Below, piece by piece: positions 30,251 through 38,881 of a stretch of DNA of 64,000 nt. The notes below the pieces were generated by a model. It searched no databases. It was not told the DNA's origin and worked only from the letters and a program-made list of their open reading frames with translations. The DNA comes from Mesonia oceanica. GTDB lineage: Bacteria > Bacteroidota > Bacteroidia > Flavobacteriales > Flavobacteriaceae. Numbering within the stretch: position 1 is the first letter of the stretch; every line of letters begins with the position of its first letter. The stretch lies in the NCBI RefSeq assembly GCF_902499555.1, contig NZ_CABVMM010000010.1:124001-188000 (forward strand). The letters run 5' to 3'. Both the position numbers and the translations under genes were made by a program.

Positions 30251-31723
30251 ATGAAAAATTACAAAAATAATACGTATATAATCTTATTGTTAATTTCTTG
30301 TGCGCTTATTTCTTGCAAGCAAAATCAATCAAAAGCAAATGATGATTCTGTAGAAAATACAGAAAAAATAAGTACAAAAGATACAATTTGGGAACAAGCA
30401 GATAAAATAATAGCAGAAATCACCATCCCAGAATTTCAAGATAAAGAATTCAATATAAAAGATTATGGAGCGGTAAGCGACGGAAATACCAATAATTCAG
30501 AAGCTTTTAAAGAAGCCATTGCAGCTTGTAATGAAGCAGGTGGTGGTAAAGTGATCGTCCCTAAAGGTAAATTTCTAACGGGACCTATACATTTAAAAAG
30601 CAATGTAAATCTTCATTTAGCAGAAGGAGCCGAAGTACTTTTTAGTAAAAATAAACAAGACTATTTACCGGTAGTTCATACTTCTTATGAAGGAGTTGAG
30701 TTGATGAACTACTCACCATTAATTTATGCAAAAGGTCAGAAAAACATTGCGGTCACCGGAAAAGGTACTTTGAATGGTCAAGCCGATAATGATAATTGGT
30801 GGCCTTGGTGTGGTGCAGAACGTTATGGCCATCAAGAAGGAGAACCTAAGCAAAAAGATGAGCACAACCTTCCTACATTAAGAAAAATGAATGAAGATGG
30901 AACTCCTGTAGAAGAAAGAGTTTTTGGAGAAGGCCATCAACTAAGACCTTTGTTTTTTGAAACGCTTGAATGTGAAAATATATTAGTGAGTGGAGTAACT
31001 TTTATAAATGCTCCATTTTGGGTAGTACACCCATTAAAATCCAAAAATATTACTGTAGATGGGATCACCGTAAACAGTCATGGGCCTAACAATGATGGGT
31101 GCGATCCGGAATATTCTAAAAATGTACACATTACAAATTGCCTATTTAATACAGGGGATGACTGTATAGCTATCAAATCTGGAAGAAATGAAGATGGTCG
31201 TCGTGTAAATATTCCAAGTGAAAATATAGTTATAGAAAATTGTGAAATGAAAGATGGCCATGGTGGAGTGGTAATGGGAAGTGAAATTTCAGCAGGTGTA
31301 AGAAATGTATATGTACGCAACTGTAAAATGGATAGTCCCAATTTAGATCGTGTGATTAGGATTAAGACCAACACCTTACGCGGAGGCTTTGTAGATGGTG
31401 TTTATGTGAAAAACGTAGAAGTAGGTTCAGTTAAAGAAGCTGTATTAAAAATAAATACCCATTATGGAATTTATGATAACCAAGAGGGAGCGTTTATGCC
31501 ATCGATTAAAAATGTGTATTTAGAAGATATTACTGTTGAGAATGGAGGAAAATATGGAGTTCTAATCAAAGGAAGGGAACAATCTCCGGTAGAAAACATC
31601 AATCTTACCAACGTAACTATAAAGGGAGTAGAAAATCCGGAATCTGTGGAAAATTCAGCACCTGTCAAATACTTAAATACCATGATAAATGATATAAAAA
31701 TGGAAAACCAAACCATGAAGTGA
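30251..31723 (+). CDS. Polygalacturonase-type glycoside hydrolase family 28, lipoprotein
   Basis: This 490-residue protein hydrolyses galacturonide links in pectin, probably as an exo- or oligomer-acting surface or periplasmic enzyme. The start ATG at 30251 gives a lipoprotein signal (LLLISCALISCKQN). The GH28 active-site series is complete: NNDGCDPEYSKN (NxD), NTGDDCIAIKSG (DD), DGHGGVVMGSE (HG) and RVIRIKTN (RIK). Earlier parts (FNIKDYGAVSDGNTNNSEAF, GGGKVIVPKGKFLTGPIHLK) are the usual beta-helix entry. It begins the third operator-controlled unit, directly followed by the second SusC. Confidence 0.95.
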   Translation: MKNYKNNTYIILLLISCALISCKQNQSKANDDSVENTEKISTKDTIWEQADKIIAEITIPEFQDKEFNIKDYGAVSDGNTNNSEAFKEAIAACNEAGGGKVIVPKGKFLTGPIHLKSNVNLHLAEGAEVLFSKNKQDYLPVVHTSYEGVELMNYSPLIYAKGQKNIAVTGKGTLNGQADNDNWWPWCGAERYGHQEGEPKQKDEHNLPTLRKMNEDGTPVEERVFGEGHQLRPLFFETLECENILVSGVTFINAPFWVVHPLKSKNITVDGITVNSHGPNNDGCDPEYSKNVHITNCLFNTGDDCIAIKSGRNEDGRRVNIPSENIVIENCEMKDGHGGVVMGSEISAGVRNVYVRNCKMDSPNLDRVIRIKTNTLRGGFVDGVYVKNVEVGSVKEAVLKINTHYGIYDNQEGAFMPSIKNVYLEDITVENGGKYGVLIKGREQSPVENINLTNVTIKGVENPESVENSAPVKYLNTMINDIKMENQTMK

Positions 31724-31755
31724 AATCAAAACCAATTACCAACAAACTAGATAAT

Positions 31756-34700
31756 ATGAAAACAAACTTAGCCCATTTAAAATTACTACTGTTATGCGCA
31801 GTTATATTTATGGCGACTGGCGCATATAGTCAAGTAGTAGCACAAGATATGAAAACAGTCTCGGGAACGGTAACCTCTGCCGGCGATGGAATGCCATTAC
31901 CGGGAGTAAATGTTTTTGTAAAAGAAACAAATTACGCTACGGTCACCGATTTTAATGGAAACTTTAGTCTTGAAGTTCCTACATCTTCAACCTTAACCAT
32001 TAGTTACGTAGGTTTTGTTACGAAAACGATTGAAGTTTCTTCAGGTTCTAATTTTAATGTCGTACTCGAAACAGATGTCGAAGCACTAAATGAAATTGTA
32101 GTTGTAGGCTATGGTACCGTAAAAAAGACAGATTTAACAGGTGCTGTAGGAAGTTTAGATGGAGAAAAACTTACCGAGCGAAATTTCACCGATCCAATCG
32201 AAGCCTTACAAGGAAATGTCCCTGGAGTGCAAGTGAGAAACACTACAGGTAGGTTAGGAGATCAATTAAAATTGGTAATTAGAGGAGAAAATACTTTTGG
32301 AGACAATACGCCTTTATTTGTAGTAGATGGAGTTCCTACTAATGACATTTCTTTTTTAAATCCACAAGATATTGAAAGAATGGACATTTTAAAAGATGCT
32401 TCTTCTACAGCAATATATGGTTCCCGTGGTACTAATGGAGTAGTAATCGTGACCACCAAAAGTGGAGCAGGAGCTAAACCAGGGTTTAATGTTTCTTTAG
32501 AAAGTTTTTTCGGAGTTAAAGAAGTAGCGAGATTGCCAGAAATGATGTCTCCAGATAAATGGTGGCGTTATCACCAATCGGCTTATTTAGCTACGGCTGG
32601 TACAGATCCAAATACAGGAACTGTGACAGAAGAAACTTTAGCAGATGCTGTAGGAGGTGGAGGAAGTAATACAGAATTATTAAGACGAGTCGCGAATGGA
32701 GAATCGTTTGATTGGTACGATGCAGTTTTAAAAAGTGGTTACCAACAGAATACTTACTTAAATGTATCGGGAAGATCTGAAAATGGAATGGGATACAACT
32801 TAGGCTTGGGATACCAAAAAGAAACTGGAAATATAGAGAATGAAGAATTAGAAAAATATACCCTTAAATTAGGTTTGGACCATACGGTAAACGATAAATT
32901 TTCATTTGGTACTAATTTAACTTTGACGAGAACAGATCAAAATTTAGGAAGTGATAATGCTATGCAACAAGCATTTCGATTAAACCCTTTTTTAAATCCT
33001 TATGGATTAGATGGGGAACTATATCCACAGCCAGGTAAATTAAGAGATGAAAACGGTGATTTTATTATTAATAAAACCAGTACGTATAATCCATTATTGG
33101 AGATAGCAAATTCTAATAATGAAATTAGAAGATGGAATGTTATAGGAAGTACTTATTTTCAATATAATATAGCAGATTGGATTTCATTTAAAACTACTGT
33201 TTCCGCTGGTTTAGATAGTTATAGAAGAGGTCAATCTTGGGGAAGATATACAAGTGTAGGGTTGGATAATAATGATACAGCTACTGCCGAAATAGAAAAT
33301 AGTGAAAGTTTTAACTATACATGGGATAATCAAGTTAATATAGATAAAACCATTGGTGAACATAGTTTTAATTTTTTAGCGTTATATAGTAATTATGCAG
33401 ATCGCTTTGAAAGTTCTTATCAAAGTTCAGCTTTGATGCCCTTCGATACTAAATTTTACAATACAGGAAGCGGTCAGCAAAGTAGGTTTGATTTAAATTC
33501 TAGATTTATTAAACAAACATTAACTTCATTTGCTTTACGCTTAAATTATGCATTTCAAGATAAGTATTTATTAACCCTAACCAATCGTTGGGATGGCTCT
33601 TCCATTTTATCAGAAGATAATCGTTGGGATACTTTTCCTTCTGCAGCCGTAGCTTGGAAAATTGCAGAAGAAGATTTTTTACAAAATCAAACTACTTTAT
33701 CTAATTTAAAACTTAGGTTAAGTTATGGGTATACAGGTAATAATAACATAACACCTTATTCAACTAAAAATCTTTTAGAGAGACAAACTTACTATGATTT
33801 TGATGGGACTACAGCTAATGGTTGGTTGCCTATTAAATTAGCTAATAGATCATTGGCTTGGGAGAGAACAAGGGAGTTTAATGCCGGGTTAGATTTTGGA
33901 TTTTTAAAAAGTAGAATTGTAGGTAGTATAGATATTTACGATAGATTATCGGAAGATATTTTATTTGAACAGAGTTTACCGCTAGAAACAGGATATGAAT
34001 ATATCAACGCAAATGTAGGTTCCGTTAGTAACAAAGGAGTAGAGATAAGTTTAACTACTAGAAATATTCAAACGGCAGATATCTCTTGGTCAACAACATT
34101 TACCTTTACCAAAAATACAAATGCGGTAGAATCTATCTATGGTCAAAATGAAGTCGATGATATTGGTAATAACTTATTTATAGGAGAACCCATAAGCGCT
34201 CATTATAACTATGATTTTGTAGGAATTTGGCAAACAGATGAAGCGGATGAAGCAGCAGGTTATGGAATGGAAGAAGGTCAGGAAAAATTGCGTGATGTTA
34301 ATAATGATGGTCGATATACTCAAGATGATAGAGTTATTCTTGGTTCTACAAATCCGGATTGGTCAGGAAGTTTGTTTACAACTTTAAAAGTGAAAAATTT
34401 TGATCTATCTGCTTCTATAATTGCAAATCAAGGAGTATTGGTATATAGTAATTTCCACGCTAATTTTGCGAATACCAGAGATAGAGGTAGACAAAAATTA
34501 GATATCAATTGGTACATTCCTGCTAATGATGCAGGCTTAGCTCCTCAATATTCCAATAGGTATCCTCAACCCAGAAATGAAGGGAATTTTTGGAGAAATG
34601 ATGGTGTTGGTTATTACCATGATGCTTCCTTTGTAAAGGTGAAAAATATTGCTTTTGGGTATAGCTTCTCTGATAATATCCTTGATAAATTAAAATTGAA

Positions 34701-34845
34701 AAAATTAAGGGTTTATGCCAACGTACTCAATCCGTTTGTGTTTACCGACTATGAAGGTTATGATCCTGAATGGGCAGATGCTCCCTTAGGTGTTGGTCGC
34801 CCAGGTTCAGTGACATATCAATTTGGTTTTAACCTTAAATTTTAA
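31756..34845 (+). CDS. SusC/RagA-type TonB-dependent receptor, second pectin SusC
   Basis: This 1029-residue receptor has a signal peptide (LKLLLLCAVIFMATGAYSQ), a regulatory domain (VSGTVTSAGDGMPLPGVNVF, TDFNGNFSLEV), the motif LNEIVVVGYGTVKKTDLTGAV, a plug (LKLVIRGENTFGDNTPLFVV, STAIYGSRGTNGVVIVTTKSG) and a barrel ending VTYQFGFNLKF. ATG at 31756 is preferred to an in-frame GTG at 31720 because the extra residues are not signal-like. It differs clearly from the first SusC of the locus and probably takes up a different oligomer, for example saturated or branched products. The SusD partner overlaps closely behind. Confidence 0.95.
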   Translation: MKTNLAHLKLLLLCAVIFMATGAYSQVVAQDMKTVSGTVTSAGDGMPLPGVNVFVKETNYATVTDFNGNFSLEVPTSSTLTISYVGFVTKTIEVSSGSNFNVVLETDVEALNEIVVVGYGTVKKTDLTGAVGSLDGEKLTERNFTDPIEALQGNVPGVQVRNTTGRLGDQLKLVIRGENTFGDNTPLFVVDGVPTNDISFLNPQDIERMDILKDASSTAIYGSRGTNGVVIVTTKSGAGAKPGFNVSLESFFGVKEVARLPEMMSPDKWWRYHQSAYLATAGTDPNTGTVTEETLADAVGGGGSNTELLRRVANGESFDWYDAVLKSGYQQNTYLNVSGRSENGMGYNLGLGYQKETGNIENEELEKYTLKLGLDHTVNDKFSFGTNLTLTRTDQNLGSDNAMQQAFRLNPFLNPYGLDGELYPQPGKLRDENGDFIINKTSTYNPLLEIANSNNEIRRWNVIGSTYFQYNIADWISFKTTVSAGLDSYRRGQSWGRYTSVGLDNNDTATAEIENSESFNYTWDNQVNIDKTIGEHSFNFLALYSNYADRFESSYQSSALMPFDTKFYNTGSGQQSRFDLNSRFIKQTLTSFALRLNYAFQDKYLLTLTNRWDGSSILSEDNRWDTFPSAAVAWKIAEEDFLQNQTTLSNLKLRLSYGYTGNNNITPYSTKNLLERQTYYDFDGTTANGWLPIKLANRSLAWERTREFNAGLDFGFLKSRIVGSIDIYDRLSEDILFEQSLPLETGYEYINANVGSVSNKGVEISLTTRNIQTADISWSTTFTFTKNTNAVESIYGQNEVDDIGNNLFIGEPISAHYNYDFVGIWQTDEADEAAGYGMEEGQEKLRDVNNDGRYTQDDRVILGSTNPDWSGSLFTTLKVKNFDLSASIIANQGVLVYSNFHANFANTRDRGRQKLDINWYIPANDAGLAPQYSNRYPQPRNEGNFWRNDGVGYYHDASFVKVKNIAFGYSFSDNILDKLKLKKLRVYANVLNPFVFTDYEGYDPEWADAPLGVGRPGSVTYQFGFNLKF

Positions 34846-34849
34846 AAAC

Positions 34850-36469
34850 ATGAAAAAGATTAAATATATAGCCACAGCATTATTTTTAGGACTGTTCTTA
34901 AGTTCTTGCGATGATTATCTAGAGGAAGATGTAAGATCGAATGTTACAGGAGATGAATTTTATACTACAGAAGAAGGATTTGAGTCGCTAGTTAATGCAA
35001 ATTATGCGCAACTAAAAGAAATATACGGAAATGAGCCTTGGTTATTTGCGGCAGGAACAGATATGTACGCAGAAGGTAGAGATGCAGAACCACCTGGATT
35101 AAGCCAATATACTCAATTAGCTCCTAATTCTGAAGGAGTAGCTCAATTGTATAACACTTGCTATAAAGCCATTCAAGCAGCAAATACAGCTATTTATTAT
35201 TCAGATATAACTGAAAATACAAGTCAACTTAATGCTAGAATAGGAGAAATCAAATTCTTGAGAGCGCACGCTTATTTTCTATTAGTACAAACCTATGGAG
35301 GAGTTGGGTTGGTGAACGAATATTTTGTAGATCCTAGACTTAAATTTGATAGAAATTCAGCTGAAGAAGTATATAGTTATATTATAACTGAAATGGAAGA
35401 AGCTTTAGAGATGGTAGAAGATGCTACCTATGGAGGAAGAGTAAATAGAAGAACAATACAACACTATCTAGCTAAAGTTTTTTTAACACGAGCCTATGAA
35501 GATTTTGGTTTAGCTTCAGATTTTGAAACTGCCGCAGGTTATGCAGATGCAGCGATAGGAGGCGAAGCCTTAACCTTATCATTTGCTGAACTTTGGTTTC
35601 CGGATAATAGTATTAAACCAGGAACTATTTTTTCTGTGCAATATAGTGAAGGAGCATTAGCCACAGATCCATACAAATTAGGTCATATGCAAACAGCTTA
35701 TTTTGGACCTTATCAAGGAGGAAATGAGTTCTCCGGTAAAGCACCTTATCGGACCTATACATTATGTCCTACACAATATGCCATAGATTTATTTAGTGAA
35801 GACGACAATAGGTGGGATGTAACCTTTATGCAAGAAGTGTATGATCGTTACTTTGATTATTTTGAAAATGACGATACCTCAGGATTACCGGTTGCACACT
35901 ACTATGCTGCCGCTTGGGAAGATACACAAGAATTTCAAGATGCTTATATGGAAACACATCCAAATGCGGTTTATCATCCCTATGGTTCTTATGTACCTTC
36001 AATAAATCCTAATAATGACTATCAAACCATCCCGGTTAAAAAGTTTGATGACCCTTCGGCTCAATTTGGACAAAGTACAAGTACTAGGGATATAATTTTA
36101 GCCCGACTAGCAGAAACCTATTTAATAGCTGCAGAAGCTTACTTACAAGCAGGCGAAACTACTACCGGTTTACAACGGCTAAATGAAGTGAGACAAAGAG
36201 CTGGGGTTTCAGATGCAAGTTTAGCAGAATTTGATATCGATTATATTTTAGATGAAAGAGGTCGGGAACTTTTAGGGGAATACCATAGATGGTTCGACTT
36301 GAAACGTACAGGAAAGTTAGTAGAAAGAGCTTCTATGTACCATTATTTAATTGAAGAAAGTAATTTTAATGGAGCTAACGGAGCATTAAAAATATTGAGA
36401 CCAATACCACAGGAAGTTTTAGACTTAAATCAAAATAACGAATTTCCTCAAAACCCAGCTTATCAATAA
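34850..36469 (+). CDS. SusD/RagB-type nutrient-binding lipoprotein, second copy
   Basis: This 539-residue lipoprotein begins at ATG 34850, 4 bp after the SusC stop; an upstream in-frame TTG lies inside the SusC gene. The signal ends GLFLSSCDDYLEEDVRS. Typical SusD segments are TTEEGFESLVNANYAQLKEI, IGEIKFLRAHAYFLLVQTYG and, at the C-terminus, ILARLAETYLIAAEAYLQAG, RLNEVRQRAG and LDERGRELLGEYHRWFDLKR, ending in the usual RPIPQEVLDLNQNNEFPQNP. It pairs with the second SusC. A strong hairpin follows 25 bp after the stop. Confidence 0.95.
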   Translation: MKKIKYIATALFLGLFLSSCDDYLEEDVRSNVTGDEFYTTEEGFESLVNANYAQLKEIYGNEPWLFAAGTDMYAEGRDAEPPGLSQYTQLAPNSEGVAQLYNTCYKAIQAANTAIYYSDITENTSQLNARIGEIKFLRAHAYFLLVQTYGGVGLVNEYFVDPRLKFDRNSAEEVYSYIITEMEEALEMVEDATYGGRVNRRTIQHYLAKVFLTRAYEDFGLASDFETAAGYADAAIGGEALTLSFAELWFPDNSIKPGTIFSVQYSEGALATDPYKLGHMQTAYFGPYQGGNEFSGKAPYRTYTLCPTQYAIDLFSEDDNRWDVTFMQEVYDRYFDYFENDDTSGLPVAHYYAAAWEDTQEFQDAYMETHPNAVYHPYGSYVPSINPNNDYQTIPVKKFDDPSAQFGQSTSTRDIILARLAETYLIAAEAYLQAGETTTGLQRLNEVRQRAGVSDASLAEFDIDYILDERGRELLGEYHRWFDLKRTGKLVERASMYHYLIEESNFNGANGALKILRPIPQEVLDLNQNNEFPQNPAYQ

Positions 36470-36493
36470 TCGGGTTGAGCTTAGGTAACTAAC

Positions 36494-36529
36494 AAAAGAA
36501 ACTTGTAAATAGTTTTACAAGTTTCTTTT
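36494..36529 (+). terminator. Perfect 16-bp hairpin after the second SusD
   Basis: AAAAGAAACTTGTAAA (36494-36509), loop TAGT, TTTACAAGTTTCTTTT (36514-36529), with a further T-run from 36535. It lies 36 bp before the next gene. Read-through would be needed for that gene unless it has its own promoter, so it may set lower expression of the downstream enzymes. Confidence 0.75.
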
Positions 36530-36564
36530 AACCATTTTTTTTACAAACAACACACAACAAAACA

Positions 36565-37602
36565 ATGAAAAAAATTATTATCCCACTTTTGGCCTCTTCA
36601 GCGCTTATTTTTACAAGCTGTAAAGAAGAAAAGAAAGAAACCGAAAAAAAAGAAATTGAACCCATAGAAGAAGTTCAAGCACAAGAAACTTGGAAAAAAC
36701 CAGCTACTAATGCCAAAACCTATGCAGAACTTTCCATAAGGAAAGGAGACGATTGGGAACCTAAAAAGTTTGGTGGAGGAGAGTTTATCAATGTAGAATC
36801 ACTTCAATTACCCGAAGGTCATTCCGACCACGCCTATTATATTCGTTACGAAGGCCCGGGTTGGGAAAACAGTCAAGTAGGCTACCGTTTTTATCTCGAC
36901 TGGAGAAATGCCATCGATATTTGGGGTAAAAAAACAGATACCATTGTACTTCCTTATGTGGGACAAGATAATTACGAAGATTATCATCACGATTCTCCTT
37001 GGGGGCAAGATATCTTAAAAGCAGGTAAATCTTTAGGTCTAGGTGGTTATGGAAGATATGTACAAGATTCTGTAGCACACTTTAGAAATGTTGAAAAAAC
37101 GCTTGCTTCAGTAGAGAATTCAGAGAACAGTTCTGCTGTAACCTTAGATTATGAGGGTTGGAAAACAGGCGATACTACCATCGATTTAGAGGCTAAATTT
37201 AGCATTTATCCATCAGATCGTTTTTCAAAAATCACTTTATCACCTTCACAAGAAATAGAGGGACTTTGTACGGGAATCGTAAAATTTGATGACGTTCCTT
37301 TAATAGAAAAGAAAAGTGAGAATGGAGAATGGGGATATATTGCCACTTATGGCACGCAAACTTTAGTGAGTGATGAAGATCAGTTAGGAATGGCGATTTT
37401 CTATAAAACCTCAGAAGTAGAAAAAACACAAGAAGGGCCATACGATCACTTAGTGATTTTTAAACCCACCACTCAAAAAGTTACTTATTACATATTAGCC
37501 GCTTGGGAACAGGAGAAAAATGGAATTACCACAAAAGAAAGTTTCCTAAAAGATTTAGATACAAAGTTGGATAGCCTTCAACAAAATGGAAAATTAGAAT
37601 AA
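36565..37602 (+). CDS. DUF4861-type lipoprotein of the pectin locus
   Basis: This 345-residue lipoprotein (SALIFTSCKEEKK) matches my memory of DUF4861 proteins: FINVESLQLPEGHSDHAYYI, RYEGPGWENSQVGYRFYLDW RN-type segment, DIWGKKTDTIVLPYVGQDNY, HHDSPWGQDILKAGKSLGLG and FSIYPSDRFSKITLS. Such proteins occur beside GH105 enzymes in Bacteroidota rhamnogalacturonan and pectin loci, as here (GH105 follows after 1 bp). No characterised activity is known to me; the beta-sandwich character with conserved H, D and W residues would allow an enzyme or a binding protein. Family likely, function unknown. Confidence 0.75.
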   Translation: MKKIIIPLLASSALIFTSCKEEKKETEKKEIEPIEEVQAQETWKKPATNAKTYAELSIRKGDDWEPKKFGGGEFINVESLQLPEGHSDHAYYIRYEGPGWENSQVGYRFYLDWRNAIDIWGKKTDTIVLPYVGQDNYEDYHHDSPWGQDILKAGKSLGLGGYGRYVQDSVAHFRNVEKTLASVENSENSSAVTLDYEGWKTGDTTIDLEAKFSIYPSDRFSKITLSPSQEIEGLCTGIVKFDDVPLIEKKSENGEWGYIATYGTQTLVSDEDQLGMAIFYKTSEVEKTQEGPYDHLVIFKPTTQKVTYYILAAWEQEKNGITTKESFLKDLDTKLDSLQQNGKLE

Positions 37603-37603
37603 A

Positions 37604-38875
37604 ATGAAGAGAAGAGAATTTAGTCTTATAGCAAGTTCCTTTATTGTTATGGCAATGGTATCGGTAATTTTTGCCTGTAAAGATAAAAAGGATAATAAAG
37701 AAAAATCTTCAGAAGATATAGTAGCCGAAATTTCCCCAAAAGAAATGGCAATTCCTAAAGATCTCAAATGGTCAGAGCGAATGCTCCTTTCAGAAATAAA
37801 AAGATTTCCAGAAGCTTCCAAATTAGATTTTAGAGAAGAACCAAAGTGGAGTTATACCAACGGATTGGTATTAATGGCAGCCAAAAGGGTTTATGAGCAA
37901 ACCCAAAAACAAAAATACTATGATTATATCTACGATTATTCAGATGCGATGATTACCGATCAAGGTAAAATAAAAACCTATGAGTTGGAAAAACAAAACT
38001 TAGATATGCTCAAGTCTGGTGATGTGCTTTTGTATTTGTATCCAAAAACCAAAGAAGAACGTTTTTTAATTGCTCTAAAAACCTTGAGAAGTCAAATAGA
38101 TTCTCAACCAAGAACTTCAGATGGCGGCTTTTGGCATAAAAAACGTTATACCAATCAAATGTGGTTGGACGGTTTGTACATGGCAGAACCTTTTTATGCC
38201 CATTATACGCAAATGTTTAGCGAAGGCGAAGAAGCTCAAAAAGCTTATGATGATGTGGTGCATCAATTCGATTTAATTCAGGAGCACACCTTAGATAAAG
38301 AAACCGGGTTGTTATATCACGGTTGGGACGAGAGCAAAGAACAAAAATGGGCCAATAACGAAACGGGAACTTCACCAAATTTTTGGTCTCGTGCAATGGG
38401 CTGGTACGGTATGGCGATGGTTGATGTATTAGATTACTTACCTCAAGATCATCCTGGCAGGGAAAAATTAATTAAGTATTTAAACCAATATGCTGAAGCT
38501 TTAATGAAAGTTCAGGATAAAGAAAGTAAACTGTGGTATCAAGTCTTAGATAAAGGAGAAAAAGAAGGGAATTATCTAGAAGCTACAGGTTCTTCTATGT
38601 TTGCTTATACGTTTGCCAAAGGAGCTAAAAAAGGCTATTTGCCTAAAAAATATTTCGAAGAAGCCGAAAAAACCTATCAAGGAATCTTAGATGATCTAAT
38701 TACTGTAGAAGAAGACGGTACTGTAAACCTAAATCAATGTTGTGCCGTTGCAGGACTTGGTGGAGATCCTTACCGTGATGCCTCTTTTGAGTATTATGTA
38801 AATGAAGAAATACGTTCTAATGATCCTAAGGGAACAGGACCTTTCATCTTAGCAAGTTTAGAGTTAAATAAATAA
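37604..38875 (+). CDS. Unsaturated (rhamno)galacturonyl hydrolase, GH105
   Basis: This 423-residue protein removes the 4,5-unsaturated galacturonate left at oligomer ends by pectate or rhamnogalacturonan lyases, yielding the substrate for KdgF and KduI. The (alpha/alpha)6 motifs of GH105/GH88 are visible: KWSYTNGLVLMAAKRVYEQT, YDAMI-type DYSDAMITDQGKIKTYELEK, NQMWLDGLYMAEPFYAHY with the catalytic Asp, TGTSPNFWSRAMGWYGMAMV and EATGSSMFAYTFAKGA. The signal is lipoprotein-like (VSVIFACKDKK). It starts 1 bp after the DUF4861 gene and is followed by GH43 after 6 bp. Confidence 0.93.
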   Translation: MKRREFSLIASSFIVMAMVSVIFACKDKKDNKEKSSEDIVAEISPKEMAIPKDLKWSERMLLSEIKRFPEASKLDFREEPKWSYTNGLVLMAAKRVYEQTQKQKYYDYIYDYSDAMITDQGKIKTYELEKQNLDMLKSGDVLLYLYPKTKEERFLIALKTLRSQIDSQPRTSDGGFWHKKRYTNQMWLDGLYMAEPFYAHYTQMFSEGEEAQKAYDDVVHQFDLIQEHTLDKETGLLYHGWDESKEQKWANNETGTSPNFWSRAMGWYGMAMVDVLDYLPQDHPGREKLIKYLNQYAEALMKVQDKESKLWYQVLDKGEKEGNYLEATGSSMFAYTFAKGAKKGYLPKKYFEEAEKTYQGILDDLITVEEDGTVNLNQCCAVAGLGGDPYRDASFEYYVNEEIRSNDPKGTGPFILASLELNK

Positions 38876-38881
38876 ATAGAG

